NCBI GenBank assembly: GCA_000381585.1
Contig: KB906737.1
Coordinates: 607,819-671,818, forward strand
Origin: Acidobacteriaceae bacterium KBS 83
GTDB taxonomy: Bacteria > Acidobacteriota > Terriglobia > Terriglobales > Acidobacteriaceae
Length of the DNA: 64,000 nucleotides
Reading direction: 5' to 3'
In this document: positions 1-9,047 of the stretch, in pieces
How positions within the stretch are numbered: the stretch's first letter is position 1
Layout of the letters: each line of letters starts with the position of its first letter
The notes under the pieces: model-generated
What the model was told of the DNA's origin: nothing
The model's database searches: none
What the model saw: only the letters and a program-made list of their open reading frames with translations
Made by a program: the position numbers and the translations under genes

Positions 1-308
1 TTGACCTCCGGGGGCGGCGGTGGAGGAGGCACATCTTCCTTGGGAGTCTTTTTGGGCAGCGCGATCGCACCGCTGTCACCTCCCGGACCACCGGCCTCCG
101 GGGCCGTCTGGTCCTGGTTCGGGGCAGGGTTCTGTTGTGGCGGGGTTGATCCCGGCATCTGGTACTGGCCGTTGTGTTGCGGCTCCTGCTGCGCGGGAGG
201 CGTCTGCTGCTGATCAGACGAGGTGCTTTGCGCAATGACGGGTGTCGCTGCGAGGCCTGCGGCCAGTGATGCAGCAGCGAGAAGACGAACGAATCGATGC
301 ACGAGCAA
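1..308 (-). CDS. Exported proline-rich protein, N-terminal part (probable VWA-domain protein)
   Basis: This leftward gene leaves the window at base 1, so only about 102 N-terminal residues are seen. They contain a short basic start (HRFVRLL), a hydrophobic stretch and an alanine-rich cleavage region ending near VIAQ, which is a Sec signal peptide. The mature part is rich in Gln and Pro and contains a PPPPPPEV run. In Acidobacteria such a leader often precedes a von Willebrand factor A domain, but that domain is not in the window, so the name is inference. I chose TTG at 308 because GAGG lies 8 bases upstream; GTG at 302 is the alternative. The start faces the S55 peptidase gene, so the two are divergent. 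Confidence 0.7.
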   Translation of the reverse strand, partial: MLVHRFVRLLAAASLAAGLAATPVIAQSTSSDQQQTPPAQQEPQHNGQYQMPGSTPPQQNPAPNQDQTAPEAGGPGGDSGAIALPKKTPKEDVPPPPPPPEV

Positions 309-518
309 GGAACTTACCTCGGGAGCCACACCCATAAGGACGGTTACCCGCGCCGAAAGTTGGCGGCCCGCCCGCAACCGTCTACTGTTAAAGACGTGCG
401 AGCCCACCGTTTTGACGTCTCCGCCGCCATTCTGGAACCATTTTCCTACGATTGCGCTCAGCGGAGTATTGATACCAGTGATGTCTCCTTCGAGAGATGC
501 CACGAGAACACCCTTGCC

Positions 519-2327
519 ATGAACTACATCTTTCGGAAAATGGCGTTATTAGCGCCATTGCTGACGATTATTCTTGCTCCGGCGGGGCTATATGCGCAAA
601 CCGCCCCGCCAGCACAGGCGCCGGAGCCTGTTCCCACAGAGGTACGTACTCCCCCTCCTCCGGCCACCCCACCGGATTCCGCCACTGCGGGCATCTTCCC
701 ACTGGACCAGGTGCACCGCGGGGAGCACGGTGTCGCCTACACGGTTTTTGAGGGAGTTGCGCCCTCTGCTGTAGAGGTGGAGATTTTGGGCATTCTCCAC
801 AATGCATTGGGACCGCATCAAGACATGATTTTGGCCCGGCTGGGAGGAAAGGACGCCATTTACACCGGTGTAGTGGCAGGTATGAGCGGCAGTCCGGTTT
901 ATATCAACGGAAAGCTCGCTGGTGCGCTCGCCTTCCGTATCGGTCAGTTCAGCAAGGAGCCGATCGCCGGTATCACGCCCATCCAGCAAATGCTCGAAGT
1001 CAAAGAGATGCCCCAGGTTGGCGTCACGCCCACGAATAACGGCAAGGCAGAAAGCGGCAGCGCTGAAATTCGGCCTATCGAGACGCCGCTGCTCTTCAGC
1101 GGATTCAGCCAGCAGGCAGTCGACGCATTTAAGGACCGCTTCGCCGCGCAAGGGCTCACGCCCGTGGTTGGCGTGGGTGGCGGCTCGAGTACTGAGAAGC
1201 AGCCAGAGCCGATCGAGCCGGGTTCTTCCGTCAGCGCCCTACTGGTGCGCGGCGACATGGAGGTCGCGGCGACCTGCACCGCCACCTATGTCGATAAGAA
1301 CCAGCTTCTGGCTTGCGGCCACCCCATCACTCAGACCGGCGCCCTCTCCGTGCCCATGACCAAGGCGGAGGTCGTGGCTACGCTTCCCTCGCCGCTCAAC
1401 GCTTTCAAGATCGTGAACACCACCGAAGAAGTTGGCGCCTTCACCCAGGACCGGCAGACGGCCATCCGCGGTGAGTTCGGAGCCAAGGCACATATGGTGC
1501 CTGTAACAGTTACGTTTAACTCGGCTGCAGGAACACGTCCCGTGCACTTCGACGTCGTGGACAGCCCGGAACTCACCCCGCTGCTCATGCTCATCTCCAT
1601 CTATCAGTCCATGATGCAGAGCAACAGTTACGCAGCCGAGACCACCTATCGCATTCGAGAGCGCGTCGCCATCGATGGCGCACCGGATCTGGATCTGACC
1701 CGTTTCGCCGCGCCAACTACCGGAATACCAGCGGCTCTCGGCGCAACGCTCGAGATGGGTGAACCACTCGTGCAACTGTACGGCAATCCCGCGCGGCGTG
1801 GTCTGTTGCGCAGCGTTTCGCTGGATATCGACACTCTGCCCGGCCGGCAGACCATGGAGATCGAAAGTGCTGAACACGAGGGCGGCGCTGTACATGCCGG
1901 CGATACCGTGTCCCTGCGGGCAACTCTGCGGCCGTGGCGGGGTGCAACACGCGCCATCGACATCCCTGTCAAACTGCCGCGCACGCTGCCCGAGGGTCCT
2001 GTCCGTCTGGTAGTGAGCGACGCGGCCACCGTTGACCACATGCTGGAAGCCCCAGCCAACCATCTCGACATGAATGACACTGTGGCCGCCTTGAATGCGA
2101 CCCACGCCAACGATCGTGTATATGTAACCATGCTTACTCCTCAGCCGCAGGCGCGCCTTGATGGGCGGACGCTTACGCAGCTCCCCATTTCCATGGCCAA
2201 TGTGCTCGATCCGCTGCGCGCCAATCGGATGCTCACATTGAATGGCGAGTCCGCGGTTGCTGTAACATCTGTCCCCATGGATGCGGTCGTGACTGGCAAC
2301 CAGGTCGTCACGATTCAGGTGGAATAA
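519..2327 (+). CDS. SpoIVB-type S55 peptidase domain protein, exported
   Basis: The 602-residue product has an N-terminal hydrophobic signal segment (MALLAPLLTIILAPAG) and a proline-rich linker before the S55 domain. The hallmark GMSGSP serine motif lies at residues 121-126, followed by VYINGKLAGAL, and a GHP motif with the candidate catalytic His lies at about residue 268. SpoIVB peptidases cleave a sporulation signalling partner in Bacillus; homologues in non-sporulating phyla have no assigned substrate, and this lineage is not expected to sporulate. It is probably periplasmic. The ATG at 519 was chosen because it begins the signal peptide; the frame stays open upstream but that part does not look coding. 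The function of this family member is unknown. Confidence 0.82.
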   Translation: MNYIFRKMALLAPLLTIILAPAGLYAQTAPPAQAPEPVPTEVRTPPPPATPPDSATAGIFPLDQVHRGEHGVAYTVFEGVAPSAVEVEILGILHNALGPHQDMILARLGGKDAIYTGVVAGMSGSPVYINGKLAGALAFRIGQFSKEPIAGITPIQQMLEVKEMPQVGVTPTNNGKAESGSAEIRPIETPLLFSGFSQQAVDAFKDRFAAQGLTPVVGVGGGSSTEKQPEPIEPGSSVSALLVRGDMEVAATCTATYVDKNQLLACGHPITQTGALSVPMTKAEVVATLPSPLNAFKIVNTTEEVGAFTQDRQTAIRGEFGAKAHMVPVTVTFNSAAGTRPVHFDVVDSPELTPLLMLISIYQSMMQSNSYAAETTYRIRERVAIDGAPDLDLTRFAAPTTGIPAALGATLEMGEPLVQLYGNPARRGLLRSVSLDIDTLPGRQTMEIESAEHEGGAVHAGDTVSLRATLRPWRGATRAIDIPVKLPRTLPEGPVRLVVSDAATVDHMLEAPANHLDMNDTVAALNATHANDRVYVTMLTPQPQARLDGRTLTQLPISMANVLDPLRANRMLTLNGESAVAVTSVPMDAVVTGNQVVTIQVE

Positions 2328-2368
2328 AAGAGCAGTACCGTGCTGAAGGACGGAGCGGACGAGGAACG

Positions 2369-3376
2369 ATGCCAGAGATCCGAGGCTATGCAACACATGC
2401 TGCCGGGGCCGAACTGCTTGCATACCGGTATGAGGTCGGGGAACTGGGCGCCGACGAGGTACAAGTTCGTATCAGTCATTGTGGTATTTGCCGAAGCGAT
2501 CTCCATTTAATCGACAACGATTGGCAGGTCAGCAAATTTCCTTTCGTTCCGGGCCACGAAATCGTGGGAACCGTGGAAGCGGTCGGCAAGGCAGTGCAAA
2601 AACTGCAGCCGGGCGAACGCGTTGGTGTCGGCTGGCAGTCCGGTAGTTGCGGCAATTGCACATGGTGTCGCTCGGGCAAAGAAAACCTTTGTCCGGACTC
2701 GCAGCCGACCTGCGTGCACCGCAACGGTGGCTTTGCCGACGCGGTACGTGTTCCGGCGCGCTTTATCATCCCCATCCCCGAGGCGCTCGAGAGCGAGAAT
2801 GCGGCGCCACTTCTCTGCGCCGGCATCACGGTCTACACGCCGCTGCGTACATACGGTGTCTCGCCTGCCTCTCGCGTCGCTATTGTCGGCGTCGGCGGTC
2901 TGGGTCATCTGGCCCTGCAGTTCGCACGCGTCTTCGGCGCGGAGGTGACAGCTTTCTCCACCTCGCCGGCAAAGGAAGAGGAAGCCCGGGCAATGGGTGC
3001 CCATCACTTCTGCAATTCGCGTGAGAGCAAGGGCATGAAGGCACTTGGTGGCTCGCTGGACTTGATCATCTCTACCGTGAATGCGGACCAGGACTGGAGC
3101 GCCTTCCTGACCACGCTGCGGCCGGAGGGCGTGCTCTGCCTGGTCGGTGCGCCCAGCAGGCCACTGCAGATTCCTGGCTCTTTGCTGATCCAGGCGGCAA
3201 GGACTGTTAGCGGCAGCAACACCGGCAGCCCCCTGGCTCTGGCGGAGATGCTCGACGTTGCCGCGCGCCACAAGGTGAAGGCGCAAACCGAGCGCTTCCC
3301 GATGGGGAGAGTCAACGAAGCCGTCGCCAAGGTTCGCAAGGGGGCGGTGCGCTATCGCGCCGTGCTCGCCAATTGA
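2369..3376 (+). CDS. Zinc-dependent NAD(P) alcohol dehydrogenase (CAD/Ahr type)
   Basis: This 335-residue protein is a full-length medium-chain dehydrogenase. It has the catalytic zinc motif HCGICRSDLH (residues about 36-45), GHE for the second zinc ligand, the structural zinc cluster CxxCxxCxxxxxxxC (CGNCTWCRSGKENLC), and the Rossmann motif GVGGLGHLALQ for NAD(P). The family reduces or oxidises primary alcohols and aldehydes, often aliphatic or cinnamyl aldehydes; the true substrate cannot be read from sequence. A GAGGA ribosome site sits just before the ATG. It lies 41 bases after the S55 peptidase gene and 24 before the propeller gene, so the three may be co-transcribed, although no functional link is obvious. 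Confidence 0.92.
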   Translation: MPEIRGYATHAAGAELLAYRYEVGELGADEVQVRISHCGICRSDLHLIDNDWQVSKFPFVPGHEIVGTVEAVGKAVQKLQPGERVGVGWQSGSCGNCTWCRSGKENLCPDSQPTCVHRNGGFADAVRVPARFIIPIPEALESENAAPLLCAGITVYTPLRTYGVSPASRVAIVGVGGLGHLALQFARVFGAEVTAFSTSPAKEEEARAMGAHHFCNSRESKGMKALGGSLDLIISTVNADQDWSAFLTTLRPEGVLCLVGAPSRPLQIPGSLLIQAARTVSGSNTGSPLALAEMLDVAARHKVKAQTERFPMGRVNEAVAKVRKGAVRYRAVLAN

Positions 3377-3400
3377 GTCCCTGCTTTAGACTTAAGCCAC

Positions 3401-5620
3401 ATGTCTTTTCGCACTGTGAGCCTTTCCCTTTTACTCTGCTCCGCCTCCCTGAACTGTGTCGCGCAGGGTACCAAGGTCTGGACCGAGTCGCATATGGAGG
3501 ACTGGGAGAAGGGGCGGCCACAGGGGGTCGCTATTTCGAGCGATGGCTCACTGTCCGCCGCACCGGCCAGTACTCTTACGGCCACGACGCCCTCTACGTA
3601 TATCTGGGCTCTCAACAGCGATAAATCCGGTGATGCGTATGTAGCGACCGGTTCACCAGCCACGGTGCTTCGCATTGCTTCCGACGGCAAGACCACAGCC
3701 CTGTTCAAGACCAAGGACATGAGCGTGCAGGCGGTCGCAGTCGGCCCCGATGGCTCTGTCTATGCAGCCACGCTCCCAAATGGCAAGGTCTACCGGGTCC
3801 CTGCCGGCTCAACCGACCTTGAGCAGGAGAAGGCTTCGGTCGTCTTCGATCCCGAGAAGCTCGAGGGCGTAAAACCCGACGCCGCTCCCAAGTACATCTG
3901 GGCTCTCGCCTTCGGACCGGATGGAGCGCTCTACATTGCGACCGGTGGACCGGCGGCAGTGTATCGCGTCCGCACTCCCGCGGCCGATGCCCATGCGGAG
4001 CGATTCTTCCAGAGTGATGAACAGCACATCCGCACGATGCTCTTCGAGAAGGATGGCAATCTGCTCGCCGGCTCGGATGGCGATGGCCTGGTCTACCGCA
4101 TCGACAAGGCGGGCAAAGGCTTCATCCTCTTCAACGCCCCCAAGCGCGAAGTCACGGCACTGACGGCGTCGGCTGCCGGGCAGATTTATGTGGCCACCGT
4201 CGGGGAGAAGGGCAAGAGCAACCTGCCGCCCCTGCCGGTCCAAGGCATTGCTGCCGTCACTGCGACGATCACGATCGTGACTCCCGGGTCGGTGCAGGCC
4301 TCCAACAACAACTCCCTGGTGCCGGATGGCTCTGAAGTATATGAGCTTGATCCGAACGGCGCCGCCCGCAAGCTGTGGGCGCCTCACGACGATGTCGTCT
4401 ATGGTCTGCACTGGACGGCTGACGGCCTCCTGGCAGCAACCGGCAATCGCGGCCGCATCTATCGCATCCGCGAGAACGGTGAGTTTGCCGACATCGCCCG
4501 CGTTGAGGCATCACAGGCCACCGGGTTCGCGCCTGCGCCTGATGGCGTCTACGTGGGGACCAGCAATGGAGGCAAGCTCTATCACTTGAGCGCGCAGAGC
4601 TCCGAGGGCAGTCTGCAGAGTGATGTGCAGGACGCAGGGGCGGTGGCGCGCTGGGGCCGGAGCGAGGTAGATGCCACCGGAGCGGGCTACCAGCTCGCCG
4701 TGCGGACCGGCAACGTCAACAACGCCGACCGTGGCTGGAGCGAGTGGAAGCCTGTAGGCGTGGATGCTGCGGCGGCTGTGCCGCAGGCGCGTTTCGGCCA
4801 GTGGAAGCTCACGCTAAAACCGGGCACCCAGGTCCATGCGATATCGCTGAGTTACCTGGCGGCGAACATCGCCCCGGTGGTGGACGAGGTCGTCGTGATG
4901 CCGGGGGCACGGGTGAACCAGCAGGCGCAGTTTCAGCCGCCGGCGCCGCCGGTGATGATCAACCTGCCTTCCGCGTCGGCAAACGTCATGAATATCCAGC
5001 AGGACCAGGCGACCGCGCCGCTTCAGGGTGTCAAGGACAAGGGCTCCATAACCGCGCGCTGGGCGGCGCATGACGACAATGGAGATGACCTCGTCTTCGC
5101 GCTTTACTACCGCAGCTCCGGTGAGCAGAACTGGCAACTGCTAAAGGACAATGTCACCGATCGGTACTACACCTTCGAGGCGGCACAGTTGCCGGATGCA
5201 CCGTATCAACTCAAGGTTGTGGCCAGCGATGCGCCATCGCACAATCCGGGCGATGCACTGATCAGCGAACGCACCAGCGACCGCTTCGTCGTCGACACTG
5301 CTTCGCCCGCCATCGCCAATCTGGTGGCGAAGCTCGAAGGCGGCAAGATGCATGTGACGGCGGAGGCCAAGGACCCGGGCTCGGCGGTTACGCACGCGGA
5401 GTACTCGATCGATGCCGGTCCGTGGCAGTACGTCGAGCCGGTAAGCAAGATCTCCGACGCCAATACCGAACGCTATGACTTCTCTGCCCCGTTACCGCAG
5501 CCGTCGGAACAGTTGCGCGTGGCGAAGCTGCCGCCGGCGAATCCGAACGAGCATGTCGTGACGCTGCGCGTCTTCGACCGCTACGAGAATTCAGCTACAG
5601 CGAAGACGGTAGTCCGATGA
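3401..5620 (+). CDS. Exported beta-propeller protein with C-terminal Fn3-like region
   Basis: The 739-residue product starts with a Sec signal peptide (MSFRTVSLSLLLCSASLNCVAQ). The first about 400 residues repeat blade-like units such as GPDGSVYAAT, GPDGALYIAT and TADGLLAATGNRGRIYRI, which is a beta-propeller pattern. The C-terminal third (HDDNGDDLVFALYYR, DAPYQLKVVASDAP, VTLRVFDRYENSA) resembles fibronectin-III or cadherin-like beta sandwiches. I do not recognise a catalytic motif, so a binding or scaffold role in the periplasm is only a guess. It ends 6 bases before the LolC/E-like permease gene, which suggests one transcript. The ribosome site before 3401 is weak. Confidence 0.8.
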   Translation: MSFRTVSLSLLLCSASLNCVAQGTKVWTESHMEDWEKGRPQGVAISSDGSLSAAPASTLTATTPSTYIWALNSDKSGDAYVATGSPATVLRIASDGKTTALFKTKDMSVQAVAVGPDGSVYAATLPNGKVYRVPAGSTDLEQEKASVVFDPEKLEGVKPDAAPKYIWALAFGPDGALYIATGGPAAVYRVRTPAADAHAERFFQSDEQHIRTMLFEKDGNLLAGSDGDGLVYRIDKAGKGFILFNAPKREVTALTASAAGQIYVATVGEKGKSNLPPLPVQGIAAVTATITIVTPGSVQASNNNSLVPDGSEVYELDPNGAARKLWAPHDDVVYGLHWTADGLLAATGNRGRIYRIRENGEFADIARVEASQATGFAPAPDGVYVGTSNGGKLYHLSAQSSEGSLQSDVQDAGAVARWGRSEVDATGAGYQLAVRTGNVNNADRGWSEWKPVGVDAAAAVPQARFGQWKLTLKPGTQVHAISLSYLAANIAPVVDEVVVMPGARVNQQAQFQPPAPPVMINLPSASANVMNIQQDQATAPLQGVKDKGSITARWAAHDDNGDDLVFALYYRSSGEQNWQLLKDNVTDRYYTFEAAQLPDAPYQLKVVASDAPSHNPGDALISERTSDRFVVDTASPAIANLVAKLEGGKMHVTAEAKDPGSAVTHAEYSIDAGPWQYVEPVSKISDANTERYDFSAPLPQPSEQLRVAKLPPANPNEHVVTLRVFDRYENSATAKTVVR

Positions 5621-5626
5621 CCTTCC

Positions 5627-6877
5627 ATGCGCTTTGAACTTTTCATTGCGGCGCGGTATCTGCGGGCCAAGCGCCGGCAAGCTGTGGTGGGGGTGATCAC
5701 AGCCATCTCGGTCGCCGGCGTCGCTGCCGGTGTGGCCGCGCTGATCATTGCGCTGGCGATCACGACCGGGATGCGGCGCGACCTGCAGGATCGCCTGCTT
5801 GGATCCACGTCGCATGTCGAGCTGATGCGCACGGCTGGCGACGGCATCCGCGAGTGGCGGCCGCTGCTGGCGCGGCTTGGAAAATTGCCGCATGTCCGAG
5901 CCGACGCCCCGGGGCTCTACGGGCAGGTGCTGGTCTCGCGCGGGGCCCGTTCCGGCGGCCTGATGATCAAGGGCGTGCTGCCGGACGAGGAGCGCCACGT
6001 CACCGACCTGCTGGACATGGTGAAGCTTGGCTCGGCGCAGGCGCTGGAGCCGGCACCCTCTCGCACGCCAGGCGATACCGCGCCGCTGCCGCCGATCGTC
6101 ATCGGGCAGGACCTAGCCACCACGCTTGATGCCAACGTCGGCGATACCGTGCTGGTGACCAGCCCGCAGGGCGAGCTGACACCGCTGGGCATCGTGCCCA
6201 AGTTCCAGCGCTACTACGTCGCCGGCATCTTCCACTCCGGCTTCTACCAGTACGACTCCAGCCTGGGCTTCATCCGGCTCGAGGATGCACAGCATCTGCT
6301 GGGCGAGCCCGATCTCATCTCGGTGATCGCCTTCAAGGTCGACGATCTCTATCACGCGGATACGATCGGGCGGGAGATCGAGCAGGCCGCCGGTCCGGGA
6401 TTCCTGACCACGAACTGGATGGAGCAGAACCGCGAACTCTTCCGCGCGCTGCGGCTGGAGCAGATCGTCACCTTCATCGTGATCGGGCTGATCGTGTGCG
6501 TGGCCGCGCTGAACATCCTGATCGCGCTGACCATGATGGTGATGGAGAAGACGCGCGATATCGCGGTGCTGATGAGCTTCGGAGTGCGGGCGGAGCAGGT
6601 GCGACGGATCTTTCTGCTGCAGGGCCTTCTGATCAGCGCGGTCGGCACGGCGCTCGGGCTGGTGCTGGGCTACGCGGCCTCCTGGGCCGGGGGACATTAC
6701 CGCTTCATACGCTTGCCGGGCGATGTGTATTCGATCGACTACCTGCCCTTTGCCCCGCGCATCTCTGACGCGGTGATCGTCGCGGCAATGGCGCTGGGTG
6801 TTTCGCTGGTGGCTACACTCTATCCTTCGCGCTCCGCGGCGCGGGTGCTGCCAGCCGAGGCGCTACGGTACGAGTAG
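5627..6877 (+). CDS. lolC: LolC/LolE-type ABC transporter permease
   Basis: The 416-residue protein has the LolC/E plan: an N-terminal cytoplasmic start (FIAARYLRAKRRQ), a first membrane helix (about 20-45), a large periplasmic MacB-like domain (about 50-260) and three C-terminal helices (about 265-405) of the FtsX fold, ending with SRSAARVLPAEALRYE. LolCDE extracts lipoproteins from the inner membrane for transfer to LolA. The length equals the family norm. Its expected ATPase partner, LolD, is not adjacent but at 13612, after about 6.7 kb of accessory genes. Only one permease is seen here, so a homodimer (LolF-like arrangement) is possible. The gene follows the propeller gene with a 6-base gap. 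Confidence 0.88.
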   Translation: MRFELFIAARYLRAKRRQAVVGVITAISVAGVAAGVAALIIALAITTGMRRDLQDRLLGSTSHVELMRTAGDGIREWRPLLARLGKLPHVRADAPGLYGQVLVSRGARSGGLMIKGVLPDEERHVTDLLDMVKLGSAQALEPAPSRTPGDTAPLPPIVIGQDLATTLDANVGDTVLVTSPQGELTPLGIVPKFQRYYVAGIFHSGFYQYDSSLGFIRLEDAQHLLGEPDLISVIAFKVDDLYHADTIGREIEQAAGPGFLTTNWMEQNRELFRALRLEQIVTFIVIGLIVCVAALNILIALTMMVMEKTRDIAVLMSFGVRAEQVRRIFLLQGLLISAVGTALGLVLGYAASWAGGHYRFIRLPGDVYSIDYLPFAPRISDAVIVAAMALGVSLVATLYPSRSAARVLPAEALRYE

Positions 6878-7389
6878 GACTGGCCATCCGGGCGGATGCG
6901 ACTGCGGTACGAGCTGCTGACCGACCTGATGGAAGGCGTTGCAGGACAGGTAACCTGACCACCACCCCTCCCCCTCCCGCCACCAGAGGCCGGCTACGAA
7001 GCTGTTTCTTTTCTTTGGGTTAGGCCATCTTCCGTAGGCTAAAAATGTCATTTCAAAAGACTTGCGCGTAAATATGTCTTTCTAAACAGTTTATAGACAG
7101 TGATATGCCCTATTCGCGGTGCGGTCGGGTGCTCCCGCGGGCAAACATCTCATTCCACGGACGTTGCAGCTAAATTTTTCCAGATAAAAGACTTACGGGG
7201 CTCCCGCCCGGGATCTGCCGTGGGCGGGATTTGCCCCTAATTCAAGAGTAGCAATTTGAGGGGAATTAAATGGCAGGTTTGTTTGAGGGCCTATCGAGAG
7301 GAAAACCCAATCCGGGAAATCCCGGATTGCGCGTTCGGGAGGACTCGAATTGGAGTTGGCCAGTTTTGGGCCCTCGAGTGGAGGGACGA
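6878..7389. other. Gene-free stretch with two hairpins
   Basis: I see no convincing gene in this 0.5 kb. Part of it is AT-rich compared with the flanks. It holds an 8-bp inverted repeat with a 12-base loop (TCCCGCCC at 7202-7209 and GGGCGGGA at 7222-7229) and a perfect 20-bp palindrome at 7309-7328. The left edge follows the stop of the LolC/E-like gene, so some of it may be that transcript's 3' end, but neither hairpin is followed by a T run. It marks the left edge of the accessory stretch. Confidence 0.5.
7309..7328. repeat. Perfect 20-bp palindrome
   Basis: The sequence AATCCGGGAAATCCCGGATT has 9-bp arms around a two-base centre. It lies in a gene-free stretch about 60 bases from the 3' end of the small leftward ORF. 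It could be a protein binding site or a small hairpin; nothing in the neighbourhood decides which. Confidence 0.5.
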
Positions 7390-7605
7390 CTAAGCAGTTT
7401 GTGCAGTGGGCGCTAAAACGTGGACTTTGCCGCCATTTGCCTGCCAGACCTCATACCAGATGCCATGCGACAGATCATCAGGATTGACCGATAACTGCTT
7501 CCACATGCGTTCGATATCCTCTGTTGTGCAGTTGCCGGTTGCAAGATGGTGCCACTGGCCTCCTTCCCCCTTGAGGGCGAAGAACGAAACGATTGACGTG
7601 ATCAC
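7390..7605 (-). CDS. Small hypothetical protein
   Basis: This is a 71-residue reading frame with a GTG start and no clear ribosome site. The product (start MITSIVSFFALKGEGGQWHH) is mixed alpha/beta in composition, with no signal peptide or membrane segment. Codon choice looks coding: many third-position G/C and few rare codons. I do not recognise the family. It precedes a gene-free region on its 3' side and lies downstream of the methyltransferase gene on the same strand, 116 bases away. It could be a remnant of a longer protein. Confidence 0.45.
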   Translation of the reverse strand: MITSIVSFFALKGEGGQWHHLATGNCTTEDIERMWKQLSVNPDDLSHGIWYEVWQANGGKVHVLAPTAQTA

Positions 7606-7721
7606 GGATAAAGTTTACGGCACTTCATGTTTCCCGCTGCCACGTGGAAATCGCGTCAGAATTGTGAAGATCGCTTGATGGGTCGCGCCGAATCTGCGGT
7701 TTAGGCGGTGATTGTAGAGGG

Positions 7722-8519
7722 TCAAGATCGACGTCGCGCAACGTAAAGGCTTGTGACCATATTGCGAGTCACACACCCATGGAACTCGTCGCGTGCAACA
7801 CGATGCAGCTCAGTAAGCACGGCCTCGCGGTCGGGGCGGATGTTGATGTTGGAATAGGTCGCATAGAGGGCAACGGTTTGATTAGCGTCGAGTACGAGTG
7901 ACCATGCGCTGGTTCGGTGATCAACGATGTCGAATGCTTGGGTCCGCTCCAGCGCCGCCACTCTGGCCTCAGTATCGAGAGCGAAAGGAATTTCCCCGTT
8001 GCCATCCGAAGGGCTCGAAGGACCTTTGAGAAGTTCTTTGGTTGCTTCGTGGAAGGGATCCAGGCGATGTGAATCGCCGAACACGTTCCAGACCATTGCC
8101 CACCACCCGCCCCGACGGAGCAGTCTGGCCACCTTGGCCAAGGCAACGTCCTCTGCTAACCAATGGAATGCGGTGGCGCTGACACCGAGATCAAAGCTGG
8201 CCTCTTGCAACACGGCCTCTTCGAACGTCGCAGCCAACACTGTGAGAGCCTTGTCCTGCGTGGTCTCCCTAAGGAAGGCTGCGAGGCGATCATCGGGCTC
8301 TACGGCAACCAGTGGGTTGGCACCCAGCTCGAGTAGACGGTGAGTCGCCGTTCCCGTCCCGGCTCCAATCTCAAATGTAACCGCATTGGGCGCGAGACCA
8401 CAGCGCTCGCACAGGAGATCAAACACCCAGTCCGGGTATGCGGGTCGCGCAGCATGATAGCCGCCGGGATCAAGCCCGAAGGCCTGGCGGCCAAACGTTC
8501 TGTGGATGGATTCTTTCAT
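7722..8519 (-). CDS. Class I SAM-dependent methyltransferase
   Basis: The 265-residue protein carries the class I motif I FEIGAGTGTATHRL (about residues 49-62), an acidic motif II region (LVAVEPDDRL), and FDLGVSATAFHWL, the motif shared by small-molecule methyltransferases of the Methyltransf_11/25 group. It would transfer a methyl group from S-adenosylmethionine; the acceptor is unknown. No signal or membrane segment is present, so it is cytoplasmic. Its ATG overlaps by one ATGA step the stop of a 44-codon upstream frame (8516-8650), which could couple their translation. The flanks contain decayed DNA, suggesting acquisition or local rearrangement. Confidence 0.85.
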   Translation of the reverse strand: MKESIHRTFGRQAFGLDPGGYHAARPAYPDWVFDLLCERCGLAPNAVTFEIGAGTGTATHRLLELGANPLVAVEPDDRLAAFLRETTQDKALTVLAATFEEAVLQEASFDLGVSATAFHWLAEDVALAKVARLLRRGGWWAMVWNVFGDSHRLDPFHEATKELLKGPSSPSDGNGEIPFALDTEARVAALERTQAFDIVDHRTSAWSLVLDANQTVALYATYSNINIRPDREAVLTELHRVARDEFHGCVTRNMVTSLYVARRRS

Positions 8520-8650
8520 TCGAAGTACCGGTGGTCTGTGCGAAGAATGCTTACCTGCGGAGGTTGTGTCTTGATTCCTTCGCTTGTTCTTGAAAAGCCC
8601 AGGGGCTTATATCTCTCCAGTGGGTGCTCCGGATCGAAGGTTGATTTCAT
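8516..8650 (-). CDS. Possible 44-aa leader ORF overlapping the methyltransferase
   Basis: On the minus strand an ATG at 8650 opens a 44-codon frame (start MKSTFDPEHPLERYK) whose TGA overlaps the methyltransferase ATG in ATGA. That arrangement is typical of translational coupling. Its start codon and the roughly 30 bases before it match the start region of the gene at 10064-11395 (both read CGATTCGG then CTA or CCA before ATGAAATC), so the initiation region seems to be borrowed from a paralogue of that gene. The downstream residues do not match that protein. It may be a real small gene or a chance fusion; there is no recognised domain. Confidence 0.35.
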   Translation of the reverse strand: MKSTFDPEHPLERYKPLGFSRTSEGIKTQPPQVSILRTDHRYFE

Positions 8651-8686
8651 TAGCCGAATCGCAATTGCAATGCCTTAGACGTTCTT

Positions 8687-8745
8687 CTACTGGTCGCGCC
8701 CAACGGAGAGCATAGATCGGTAGGGCTTTTGCATTCGTCGCACTG
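8687..8745 (-). pseudogene. C-terminal relic of a paralogue of the 10064-11395 gene
   Basis: Read on the minus strand this segment ends in KPYRSMLSVGRDQ and a stop, against KPFRSMLLVGRDQ and a stop at the end of the gene at 10064. The match continues beyond the stop (AGAAGAACGTCTAAG against AGAAGAGCGTCGAAG). It is followed 30-40 bases later by the copied start region of the same gene family at 8650. The simplest reading is a former tandem array of this gene, now largely deleted. Confidence 0.6.
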
Positions 8746-9047
8746 GCAGACACAATAGGTCACTCACAATGGGTCATTCTTGGTCTCGTTCTTTTTGAGC
8801 AGTCGCCGCAACTCAGTGGATGCTGCGCGGTTCGGCGACCAGCGGCTTAAGCCAAACGCACTCTTTTCTCTTCGGCTGTCAGCTCTGCCCCCACCAGCCG
8901 GCTCCCTTCTAAGGTTGATGTGACGCTGATCACAATCGAAAGTGATTGAACGCAGTACGCATTGCCTGCTTGTCGAGCGAAGATAGTCGCATGAATGGCA
9001 CACGAGCAAACAGCGCAACTGCATCAGAGATAACGGAGGCTCCCCTA

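Noticed and set aside
1239..2423. A 394-codon minus-strand frame over the S55 peptidase gene
   Set aside because: The sense strand carries the S55 motifs and signal peptide; the antisense product is low-complexity and unrecognised.
6863..7051. A 62-codon minus-strand frame after the LolC/E-like gene
   Set aside because: No ribosome site, overlaps the permease stop and shows no coding character.
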